Positions 1 through 5,295 of a stretch of 8,529 nt of DNA are shown in pieces. How positions within the stretch are numbered: the stretch's first letter is position 1; the number at the start of each line of letters is the position of its first letter. The notes under the pieces are model-generated. The model was not told the DNA's origin. It made no database searches and saw only the letters and a list, made by a program, of their open reading frames with translations. The position numbers and the translations under genes are program-made. The stretch comes from Moraxellaceae bacterium (GTDB lineage Bacteria > Pseudomonadota > Gammaproteobacteria > Pseudomonadales > UBA3067), in assembly GCA_002401525.1 (NCBI GenBank), contig NVTH01000027.1, positions 14,825 through 23,353 on the forward strand, read 5' to 3'.

Positions 1-563
1 TCGTTTAGGCTACGCACTTGGATGCTGCAATTCACTTTGTATTCAGCCAAAGAATTAAACAATAATTGTACAAGTTCGTCGATATTATCGCACTCTAAGC
101 ACTTAATCATAAACTGCATATTGGTGCCTAAAACGCTCGATGCATTCATCGCCAAAAAGGCAGTATCATGGGCTTCAGTAAGATTATCGCGTAATTGCCG
201 GTTTGCTTTAAAATGCCATATACATTTTTCTATTCTGGCCAGAATAATAGCGTCCGCTTGGTTGAGCCCAATAAAGTCATCGCAGGATTGCTCGAACCAT
301 TTGATCATCATTCCTGTGGTTTCGCTATCGGCGAAAACAACAACGGGGAATACCTTTAAATCATCATGGCTTTTCACTTGCGAGCAAATGTTTTCCGCAG
401 TGCCGTTGGGAAGATCCGCTTTGATACACACAAGTGCTGCTTGATTCTTAATCAGAAGTTCACTAACAGCATCGAAATCAACCACTTTGATTATCTGATA
501 CTTCGATTGCAAGCACTTGCTTATATCGTTGCCTGTTTCGACGACTATTGCGGTTAAGTCCAT
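1..563 (-). CDS. Response-regulator-like protein with degenerate receiver domain (C-terminus beyond left edge)
   Basis: Reading the minus strand from the ATG at 563-561 gives 187 codons with no stop before the window edge, so the gene is 3'-truncated by the window. Residues ~3-118 show the alternating strand/helix pattern of a CheY-like receiver (LTAIVV; ALVCIK; FPVVVFA; DDFIGL). A helix follows (residues ~119-135), then the segment AFLAMNASSVLGTNMQFM. I recall a similar segment after the receiver in a family of marine gammaproteobacterial response regulators. The phosphorylation site is missing: the residue aligning with the acceptor Asp is Lys48 (VCIKADLP), the Thr/Ser position is Ala78, the Lys position is Leu100, and only Glu9 remains of the acidic pair. 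It may therefore signal without phosphorylation or bind a partner constitutively; that is inference. No strong Shine-Dalgarno precedes this ATG. The frame stays open upstream but has no ATG, GTG or TTG before a stop. It is divergent from hpd and need not be functionally linked to it. Confidence 0.72.
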   Translation of the reverse strand, partial: MDLTAIVVETGNDISKCLQSKYQIIKVVDFDAVSELLIKNQAALVCIKADLPNGTAENICSQVKSHDDLKVFPVVVFADSETTGMMIKWFEQSCDDFIGLNQADAIILARIEKCIWHFKANRQLRDNLTEAHDTAFLAMNASSVLGTNMQFMIKCLECDNIDELVQLLFNSLAEYKVNCSIQVRSLN

Positions 564-565
564 GA

Positions 566-598
566 CTACAAAATCCGAGTTTTCGATCGAGTTTTCAT
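566..598 (-). CDS. Possible 10-residue leader ORF upstream of the receiver-like gene
   Basis: On the minus strand an ATG at 598-596 is preceded at close spacing by a purine-rich AAGAGGG, a better ribosome-binding site than the one before the main gene. It opens a frame reading MKTRSKTRIL and stops with TAG at 568-566, two bases before the ATG of the receiver-like gene. The geometry suits termination-reinitiation coupling. The ORF contains the perfect 9-bp repeat described separately, so the reading frame could be incidental. Translation is not demonstrated. Confidence 0.3.
   Translation of the reverse strand: MKTRSKTRIL
576..596. repeat. Two 9-bp direct repeats, 12-bp period
   Basis: CGAGTTTTC occurs at 576-584 and again at 588-596, separated by GAT. 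The repeat is perfect and lies just upstream of the minus-strand receiver-like gene. It could be a tandem binding site for a regulator or merely a short duplication. Confidence 0.6.
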
Positions 599-653
599 TT
601 TCCCTCTTACCAATCTGAGTATTAGCTTTAAGTTTTGCTTTTCTGAATAATAT

Positions 654-685
654 GTGGGTTCGTTAAGATGCGGTAGAGCACCCAC
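654..685. repeat. Inverted repeat GTGGGT...ACCCAC
   Basis: Six-base perfect arms at 654-659 and 680-685 enclose a 20-base loop. There is no T-run on either side, so it is not a typical terminator. It lies in the divergent promoter region and may be a weak regulatory structure or chance. Confidence 0.3.
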
Positions 686-767
686 TTCCCCTATTAAAGT
701 AATAGTCTAAATCCTTATATCAGCCTAATTGGGGCCGCAAATTTCGAGCCTTATTCCATTTCTTGAC

Positions 768-786
768 TTGATAGATAATCTACCAA
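768..786. promoter_or_regulatory. Candidate operator dyad upstream of hpd operon
   Basis: TTGATAGATAATCTACCAA is an odd-centred palindrome with 8 of 9 base pairs symmetric (only 771/783 mismatch). The half-site AATCTAC recurs at 786-792 right after its first copy at 777-783. The dyad ends 84 bases before the hpd start and covers a GATAAT hexamer (774-779), so a bound regulator could block or guide polymerase. It does not match the TyrR/PhhR box TGTAAA-N6-TTTACA. The regulator is not identified; a homogentisate- or tyrosine-responsive repressor is a reasonable guess from context. Confidence 0.5.
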
Positions 787-859
787 ATCTACGGTTATGA
801 GCCATAATCATCTAAGCGTTGTTGCTTCGGATTTGATTTTCTATCCACCTCTTTATTTT

Positions 860-863
860 GGAG
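860..863 (+). promoter_or_regulatory. Ribosome-binding site deciding the hpd TTG start
   Basis: GGAG at 860-863 sits seven bases before the TTG at 871. The family's conserved N-terminus (NPLGTRGFEFVEF) begins only 13 residues into the resulting protein, and no ATG fits better, so the TTG codon is the likely start. Confidence 0.7.
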
Positions 864-870
864 CTGCGTT

Positions 871-1953
871 TTGAGCTTAGCCCAATCCCCAAAACGAGAA
901 GTCATTCATAATCCTCTGGGTACGCGAGGGTTTGAATTTGTTGAGTTTCATAGTATTTCCCCAGAGCCATTGGTTGAGCTTTTTACTGCGTTAGGGTTTA
1001 AAGCAGTTGCGAAGCATTCCTCTATCCCGATCACCTTGTATCAACAAGGACGGATTAATTTTGTCCTCAATGAATCTGCCGTAGGTTTTAGCGCTGAATT
1101 TTCGAAATTGCATGGTCCTTGTGCGTGTTCTATGGCGTTTCGAATGAAAGATGCTGAATATGCCTATCAACAAATAATCAAAAGTAATCCTGAATTAAAA
1201 CACGATTTTTACAATAGCTTGGATGGTTTTCAAATGCCTGTCATAAAGGGCATCGGCGGCAGCAAGTTATACCTCACAGACGAGAAAAACAATCAAAGCC
1301 AATTTTTTGATCGAGCCATTGGATCGGCAAAGGCAGTCACTAGAGGGGCTGGTTTAACGTACATTGATCACCTCACTCATAACGTGCACCAAGGAGAAAT
1401 GGATCGTTGGGCGGAGTTTTATCAAAAAACATTTAATTTTCAGCAGATTCGTTATTTCGATATTAAAGGCGATCGCACCGGTCTTGTCAGTAGAGCAATG
1501 GCTAGCCCCTGTGGCCATATTAAGATACCCATTAACGAATCCCAGGATGATCAATCACAAATCGAGGAATATTTACAACGCTACAATGGTGAGGGGATCC
1601 AACATATCGCGTTAGGCACTCGAGATATCTATAAATCCATCGAAATACTACGAGATCATGGCCTTACATTTTTAGAAGTGCCCGACGCTTATTATGACTC
1701 GTTGGAAAAACGCCTTCCTAATCATGGTGAGGACATCGCCCGTTTACAAAAACTCAAAATTTTAGTCGATGGTGATACGCAGTCGGGACAACCCAAATTA
1801 TTACTGCAACTTTTTACTGATACGGTCATTGGCCCTATTTTCTTCGAAATAATTCAGCGTAAAGGGGATAAAGGGTTCGGCGAGGGTAATTTTCAAGCGT
1901 TATTTGATGCCATAGAGTTGGATCAAATTCGTAGGGGGGTCCTAAAAAAATGA
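871..1953 (+). CDS. hpd: 4-hydroxyphenylpyruvate dioxygenase
   Basis: This cytosolic non-haem iron(II) enzyme converts 4-hydroxyphenylpyruvate and O2 to homogentisate and CO2, the entry step of the homogentisate branch of tyrosine catabolism. The 360-residue length fits bacterial HPPDs. The N-terminal vicinal-oxygen-chelate half starts with NPLGTRGFEFVEF (residues 14-26). The catalytic C-terminal half carries all three iron ligands in conserved contexts: His167 in YIDHLTHNV, His245 in GIQHIAL and Glu326 in FFEIIQRKGDKGFGEGN. The C-terminal helix motif DQIRRGVL, which closes the active site in this family, is present at 351-358. Translation starts at TTG 871 with GGAG upstream. It is the first gene of the hpd-hmgA-fahA-maiA cluster and its TGA overlaps the hmgA ATG. 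Its last codons contain an A7 run at the junction (see findings). Confidence 0.97.
   Translation: MSLAQSPKREVIHNPLGTRGFEFVEFHSISPEPLVELFTALGFKAVAKHSSIPITLYQQGRINFVLNESAVGFSAEFSKLHGPCACSMAFRMKDAEYAYQQIIKSNPELKHDFYNSLDGFQMPVIKGIGGSKLYLTDEKNNQSQFFDRAIGSAKAVTRGAGLTYIDHLTHNVHQGEMDRWAEFYQKTFNFQQIRYFDIKGDRTGLVSRAMASPCGHIKIPINESQDDQSQIEEYLQRYNGEGIQHIALGTRDIYKSIEILRDHGLTFLEVPDAYYDSLEKRLPNHGEDIARLQKLKILVDGDTQSGQPKLLLQLFTDTVIGPIFFEIIQRKGDKGFGEGNFQALFDAIELDQIRRGVLKK
1933..1939 (+). promoter_or_regulatory. SD-like G-run inside the end of hpd
   Basis: AGGGGGG lies within the hpd codons for Arg-Arg-Gly-Val, ten bases before the hmgA ATG at 1950. Its obvious role is as ribosome-binding site for hmgA, which has no intergenic space of its own. 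It also sits just before an A_AAA_AAA heptamer (1944-1950). Confidence 0.65.
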
Positions 1954-3086
1954 ATAATAAGGATGTTACCATCCCAAAGTCATCAGGGGTCCATTCTAAA
2001 CAGGCGCACGCAGACTTTCCTGACCAAGGGGGATTCGAACGAGAAATGGGCCGCAGTGGTTTTTTTGGTCCGGCCACGCATTTGCATCATACTCACGCGC
2101 CTACGGGCTGGAGTAATTGGCAAGGCCCGCTACGACCCAGGGCATTTGACCTTACGAAATTAAAGAGCGTTGGCTCCTCGCCCTGGCATGCCCCGGCCTT
2201 ATTAAAAAATTCTTTTTGTTGCATTCGATTCTGGCAACTAGAGGAAAATATGCCGTTTTTGGTCCGCAATGGTGACGGCGACGATTTACTTTTTATTCAT
2301 CAAGGGAGCGGAACCCTTTATTGTGATTTTGGCCGTTTAACGATGGAACGTGGTGATTATCTATTGTTACCAAGGGGAACGTTATGGCGACTCGAAATCG
2401 ACACCCCTATGGCAATCCTGATGATCGAAGCAACGGACAGTCAATATCAATTGCCCGATAAAGGTATTTTGGGACGTCATGCTATTTTTGACCCGGCAGT
2501 TTTGGAAAGTCCTGAAATTGACCAAGCATTTTTAGACCAACAAAAGGAAACACCGTGGGAAGTACAGATTAAACGCGGTGAACTATGGGCTACCGTTAGC
2601 TACCCTTACAACCCTTTAGATGCAATAGGATGGCACGGCGATCTCTATGCAGTGAAATTAAATTGCCGCGATATTCGTCCCATTATGAGTCATCGATATC
2701 ATTTGCCACCGTCTGTTCACAGTACTTTTGTAGCACCAAGGTTTGTGGTGTGTACATTTGTTCCTCGGCCAGTTGAATCAGATCCTGGCGCTTTAAAGGT
2801 GCCTTTTTATCACAGTAATAACGATTATGATGAAGTGCTTTTTTATCATTCGGGGGATTTTTTTAGTCGCGACAACATCGACCCCGGCATGATGACATTT
2901 CACCCCAGCGGCTTTCCTCATGGCCCTCACCCGAAAGCCTACCAGAAAGCCCAAACCAGTGAACATGCCACGGAAACCAATGAAATCGCGGTTATGATCG
3001 ATACAAGAGATGCCTTGGAGGTTTGCGAGGAAAGTAGCCCGATCGAAAACAGGGAATACGTCAACAGCTGGAAACCGCCGATTTAG
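1950..3086 (+). CDS. hmgA: Homogentisate 1,2-dioxygenase (short form)
   Basis: This cytosolic ring-cleaving iron(II) dioxygenase turns homogentisate into maleylacetoacetate. The 378-residue product is shorter than the ~430-residue Pseudomonas-type enzyme and resembles the shorter form I recall from Shewanella and Vibrio. Against the human enzyme, the iron ligands His335/Glu341/His371 correspond by motif to His288 (PFYHSN), Glu295 (DYDEVLFYH) and His324 (GFPHGPHP). The strand before them (PYNPLDAIGWHGDLYAVKL, residues 219-237) is the conserved core approach. His248 or His251 is the best candidate for the catalytic base equivalent to human His292. The C-terminal AVMIDTRDALEV matches the family's closing strand. 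ATG overlaps the hpd stop as ATGA, implying translational coupling. Loss of this gene in related bacteria causes pyomelanin accumulation; here it appears intact. Confidence 0.95.
   Translation: MNNKDVTIPKSSGVHSKQAHADFPDQGGFEREMGRSGFFGPATHLHHTHAPTGWSNWQGPLRPRAFDLTKLKSVGSSPWHAPALLKNSFCCIRFWQLEENMPFLVRNGDGDDLLFIHQGSGTLYCDFGRLTMERGDYLLLPRGTLWRLEIDTPMAILMIEATDSQYQLPDKGILGRHAIFDPAVLESPEIDQAFLDQQKETPWEVQIKRGELWATVSYPYNPLDAIGWHGDLYAVKLNCRDIRPIMSHRYHLPPSVHSTFVAPRFVVCTFVPRPVESDPGALKVPFYHSNNDYDEVLFYHSGDFFSRDNIDPGMMTFHPSGFPHGPHPKAYQKAQTSEHATETNEIAVMIDTRDALEVCEESSPIENREYVNSWKPPI
1961..1974 (+). other. Small hairpin just downstream of the hpd/hmgA overlap
   Basis: GGATG (1961-1965), loop TTAC, CATCC (1970-1974) form a perfect 5-bp stem with a tetraloop, starting ten bases after the A7 run. 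It lies inside the hmgA coding start. The stem is short and may not be biologically stable. Confidence 0.35.
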
Positions 3087-3095
3087 CTGCCTGGC

Positions 3096-3144
3096 AATGT
3101 TTCTTTATCGAGGCCATCTAACATAGCGGCCTACTAATGTTTCT
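3096..3144. repeat. AATGTTTCT direct repeat and AGGCC/GGCCT inverted repeat between hmgA and fahA
   Basis: AATGTTTCT occurs at 3096-3104 and 3136-3144, 40 bp apart. Between the copies lies an inverted repeat AGGCC (3111-3115) / GGCCT (3128-3132) with a 12-base loop. The 77-bp gap is otherwise featureless. A small structured mRNA processing element is possible, but there is no T-run to suggest termination. Confidence 0.35.
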
Positions 3145-3152
3145 ATAGACGC

Positions 3153-3158
3153 AAGGAA
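3153..3158 (+). promoter_or_regulatory. Ribosome-binding site of fahA
   Basis: AAGGAA begins eleven bases before the fahA ATG at 3164, with normal spacing. It supports translation of fahA independent of hmgA, in contrast to the coupled hpd/hmgA pair. Confidence 0.7.
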
Positions 3159-3163
3159 CGCGT

Positions 3164-4147
3164 ATGAAATTTGCCAGTTTAAAATCTCAAAAGCCTGACG
3201 GCCGACCGGTTCTCGTAAGCAAAAATTTACAACTGGCCGTAGACATTAGTCACGTTGGCGCTTCTTTACAGGGACTGTTGGAACAATGGAGTGATCTACG
3301 TCCTGAGCTTGAAGGGCTTTACGCTGAATTAAATAATAATTCCTTAAGCAATGCTTTTCAATTCGACCAAAGCGCTGCACTTTCTCCATTGCCTCGAGCA
3401 TACCAATGGGCGGATGGTAGTGCCTATGTCAATCATGTTGAGTTGGTGCGAAAAGCCCGCGGCGCCGAAATGCCCAAAGAGTTTTGGACCGACCCTTTAA
3501 TGTACCAAGGCGGTAGCGATGATTTTCTTGGCCCTCACCAAGACATTGAGGTAGCGGATGAGTCCTGGGGCATCGACTTCGAAGCCGAGATTGCGGTAAT
3601 TACCCATGACGTTTCGATAGCAAGTGATGCTAAAAGCTGTAAAGATTCAATGAGTCTTTTTATGCTCGTGAATGACGTATCGTTGCGTAATCTTATCCCT
3701 CAGGAGTTAGCCAAAGGGTTCGGCTTTTTTCACAGTAAACCTTCTTCTGCGTTTTCTCCGGTTGCAGTCACAGCAGACGAATTGCACGATGCCTGGGATG
3801 GAGAACGCCTACATCTACCCTTGATTAGTAAGCTTAATAATGAGTTATTTGGCGAGCCCAATGCTGGCGATGACATGGTGTTTAGTTTCCCTCAGTTGAT
3901 CGCTCACGCAGCAAAAACAAGAAATCTCCGATGTGGCACGATCATTGGTTCTGGCACCGTTTCTAATATAGATCGCAGCCGTGGTTCGTCATGTTTAGCA
4001 GAAAAGAGAATGCTGGAAAAGATAGAACAGGGCGAAATTAAAACACCGTTTATGAAATACGGAGACAATATTAAAATTGAAATGTTAAACGCTGAGGGGC
4101 AATCAATATTTGGCACCATAGACCAAAATGTAGTCCCGGCAGTGTAA
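3164..4147 (+). CDS. fahA: Fumarylacetoacetase (fumarylacetoacetate hydrolase)
   Basis: It hydrolyses fumarylacetoacetate to fumarate and acetoacetate, the last step of the pathway, in the cytosol with a divalent metal. The 327-residue chain has a short N-terminal domain (~1-75) and the FAH catalytic fold after it. Mapping to mouse FAH by motif gives metal ligands Asp84 (for Asp126), Glu140 and Glu142 in GIDFEAEIAVI (for Glu199/Glu201) and Asp171 in VNDVSLRNL (for Asp233). The catalytic His133 maps to His91 with exactly the same seven-residue spacing from the Asp. Lys192 (FFHSKPSSAFSP) fits the position of Lys253. The C-terminal GSGTVSNID segment is also typical. It is shorter than the mammalian ~420-residue enzyme, as is usual for the bacterial form found in this operon type. 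It follows hmgA by 77 bp on the same strand. Confidence 0.95.
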   Translation: MKFASLKSQKPDGRPVLVSKNLQLAVDISHVGASLQGLLEQWSDLRPELEGLYAELNNNSLSNAFQFDQSAALSPLPRAYQWADGSAYVNHVELVRKARGAEMPKEFWTDPLMYQGGSDDFLGPHQDIEVADESWGIDFEAEIAVITHDVSIASDAKSCKDSMSLFMLVNDVSLRNLIPQELAKGFGFFHSKPSSAFSPVAVTADELHDAWDGERLHLPLISKLNNELFGEPNAGDDMVFSFPQLIAHAAKTRNLRCGTIIGSGTVSNIDRSRGSSCLAEKRMLEKIEQGEIKTPFMKYGDNIKIEMLNAEGQSIFGTIDQNVVPAV

Positions 4148-4259
4148 ATCTGCCTTTATTAAAAACCTACGACCAAAGGGAAATGTTAGGCAATTGAACG
4201 GTAGACAAATTACATTCACGCCAATCAATGGATCACCTATTAAATGATACCTATTCACT

Positions 4260-4910
4260 ATGCTTACACTCTATGATTACTTTCGATCCTCGGCTTCTTA
4301 CCGAGTTCGTATCGCTTTAAATTTAAAGGGCGTTGCCTATGAAAAAAGCCAAGTTCACTTAGTGAATAACGGTGGCGAGCAGAATAGTCAACGTTACCGT
4401 CGTATCAATCCTCAGGGACTGGTCCCCTCGATTGAGGAGGCTGGTCATAACGAGCCCTTTATACTGCATCAATCTTTGGCGATTATTGAATACCTTGATG
4501 AAAAATATCCCACGCCAAATTTAATGCCTGAAGATCTTCAAGCTAAATCCTTAGTGAGAAGTTTTGCCTACAAAATATGCTGTGACATACACCCACTTAA
4601 TAATTTACGTGTTTTAAACTATTTAGAAAACGATCTTGGCATTGAGGAAGAACAAAAGCTTCAGTGGTACGACCATTGGGTCGAAGAAGGTCTTTTGGCT
4701 TTGGAGGCTCAATTAAAAACGATTAGGCCATTAAAATTTTGCTTTGGAGATACCCCCTCCATCGCGGACCTATGTTTGATTCCTCAGGTGTACAACGCCA
4801 AGCGTTTTCATATCGACCTCTCAGAATATAAAAGAATAGTCAGTGTCTATGATCGCTGTATGGATTTAGAGGCTTTTTATAACGCCAGACCGGAAGAAAC
4901 TACTTCTTAG
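4260..4910 (+). CDS. maiA: Maleylacetoacetate isomerase (zeta-class glutathione S-transferase)
   Basis: It isomerises maleylacetoacetate to fumarylacetoacetate using glutathione as cofactor, bridging the hmgA and fahA steps. The 216 residues fit the family. The N-terminal thioredoxin-like half has the zeta signature RSSASYRVRIALNLKG (residues 9-24), with Ala12 where many eukaryotic members have Cys (SSCxxR); the serines at 10 and 11 are retained. Glutathione-binding motifs follow: NPQGLVPSI (residues 50-58) with the cis-Pro, and QSLAIIEYLDEKYP (71-84). The helical C-terminal half contains GDTPSIADLCLIPQV. It is last in the catabolic cluster, 112 bp after fahA, and no clear Shine-Dalgarno precedes the ATG. 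Other ATGs upstream (4228, 4244) are out of frame. No strong terminator is visible right after it. Confidence 0.95.
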   Translation: MLTLYDYFRSSASYRVRIALNLKGVAYEKSQVHLVNNGGEQNSQRYRRINPQGLVPSIEEAGHNEPFILHQSLAIIEYLDEKYPTPNLMPEDLQAKSLVRSFAYKICCDIHPLNNLRVLNYLENDLGIEEEQKLQWYDHWVEEGLLALEAQLKTIRPLKFCFGDTPSIADLCLIPQVYNAKRFHIDLSEYKRIVSVYDRCMDLEAFYNARPEETTS

Positions 4911-5295
4911 GATGATGTAACGCTGAATAATAAAACCAACCTACCTACTGCCAAACCTTTACATACGCCCTTAAACGGACCAAGAATTTAGGCTCGAATC
5001 TATGGGTAAGCGCCATAACGGAGGCATAGAGATAGTGTCTTAATGCGCCAGTGCAATTAGTTTGCTAACCGAACGAGATCAGTTAACTATCACATTTCTA
5101 CTAATCAGGTGAAATTAGGCCTTTATTTTGATGTTATTGGTCTTTTTAGGCCGTTCGCGCCACTCTTTATGTCGTATAATCCAATGGTATCAGCTGGAAA
5201 TATATAGCCTTATATGCTGGAATACTCTCTAGTCACAGGATGTGCAAATAAAATAATCAAGGATCTACATAATAGTAAAAAAATGGATAATAACA
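4911..5295. other. Intergenic region between maiA and the secreted-protein gene
   Basis: In these 385 bases I see no convincing gene or RNA and no strong terminator for maiA. A perfect TATAAT at 5175-5180 is a possible -10 for the downstream gene but lacks a good -35. Small repeats are present: TAGGCC twice (around 5117 and 5147) and GCTGGAA at 5193-5199 and 5216-5222. The last ~60 bases are AT-rich. A short hairpin TATGG/CCATA near 5001-5017 has no T-run. Confidence 0.5.
5175..5180 (+). promoter_or_regulatory. Candidate -10 box for the secreted-protein gene
   Basis: TATAAT matches the sigma-70 -10 consensus exactly and lies 115 bases before the start codon. No TTGACA-like hexamer occurs 16-18 bp upstream, and there is no TG extension, so this is only a possible promoter. 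Confidence 0.3.

Larger units (their letters stand above)
564..870. other. Divergent intergenic region between the receiver-like gene and hpd
   Basis: These 307 bases separate two divergently oriented genes and should hold both promoters. Visible elements are the leader ORF and direct repeat near the left end, an inverted repeat GTGGGT/ACCCAC (654-659 and 680-685, 20-nt loop), and the dyad at 768-786. Possible -10-like hexamers on the plus strand are GATAAT (774-779) and CATAAT (803-808), but neither has a convincing -35 at 16-18 bp. No RNA gene was recognised. Confidence 0.6.

Noticed and set aside
22..557. Plus-strand open frames opposite the receiver-like gene
   Set aside because: Their translations look like no protein family and lack ribosome-binding sites, while the minus strand gives a coherent receiver-like protein over the same bases.
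672..750. GGTAGAGCA followed later by TTTCGAGCC, resembling D-arm and T-arm pieces of a tRNA
   Set aside because: The two pieces are about 64 bases apart, there is no acceptor stem, and no anticodon stem can be drawn between them.
763..791. TTGACT at 763-768 as a -35 box for hpd
   Set aside because: At 17-18 bp spacing the would-be -10 is AATCTA or ATCTAC, a poor match; the good -10-like hexamers are at the wrong distance.
5002..5043. Short frame MGKRHNGGIEIVS in the maiA downstream gap
   Set aside because: It has no ribosome-binding site and only 13 codons, with nothing to support translation.
5113..5152. TAGGCC pair around a T-rich stretch as a terminator of maiA
   Set aside because: GGCC is self-complementary and short, the copies are direct repeats, and no stem of useful length forms.
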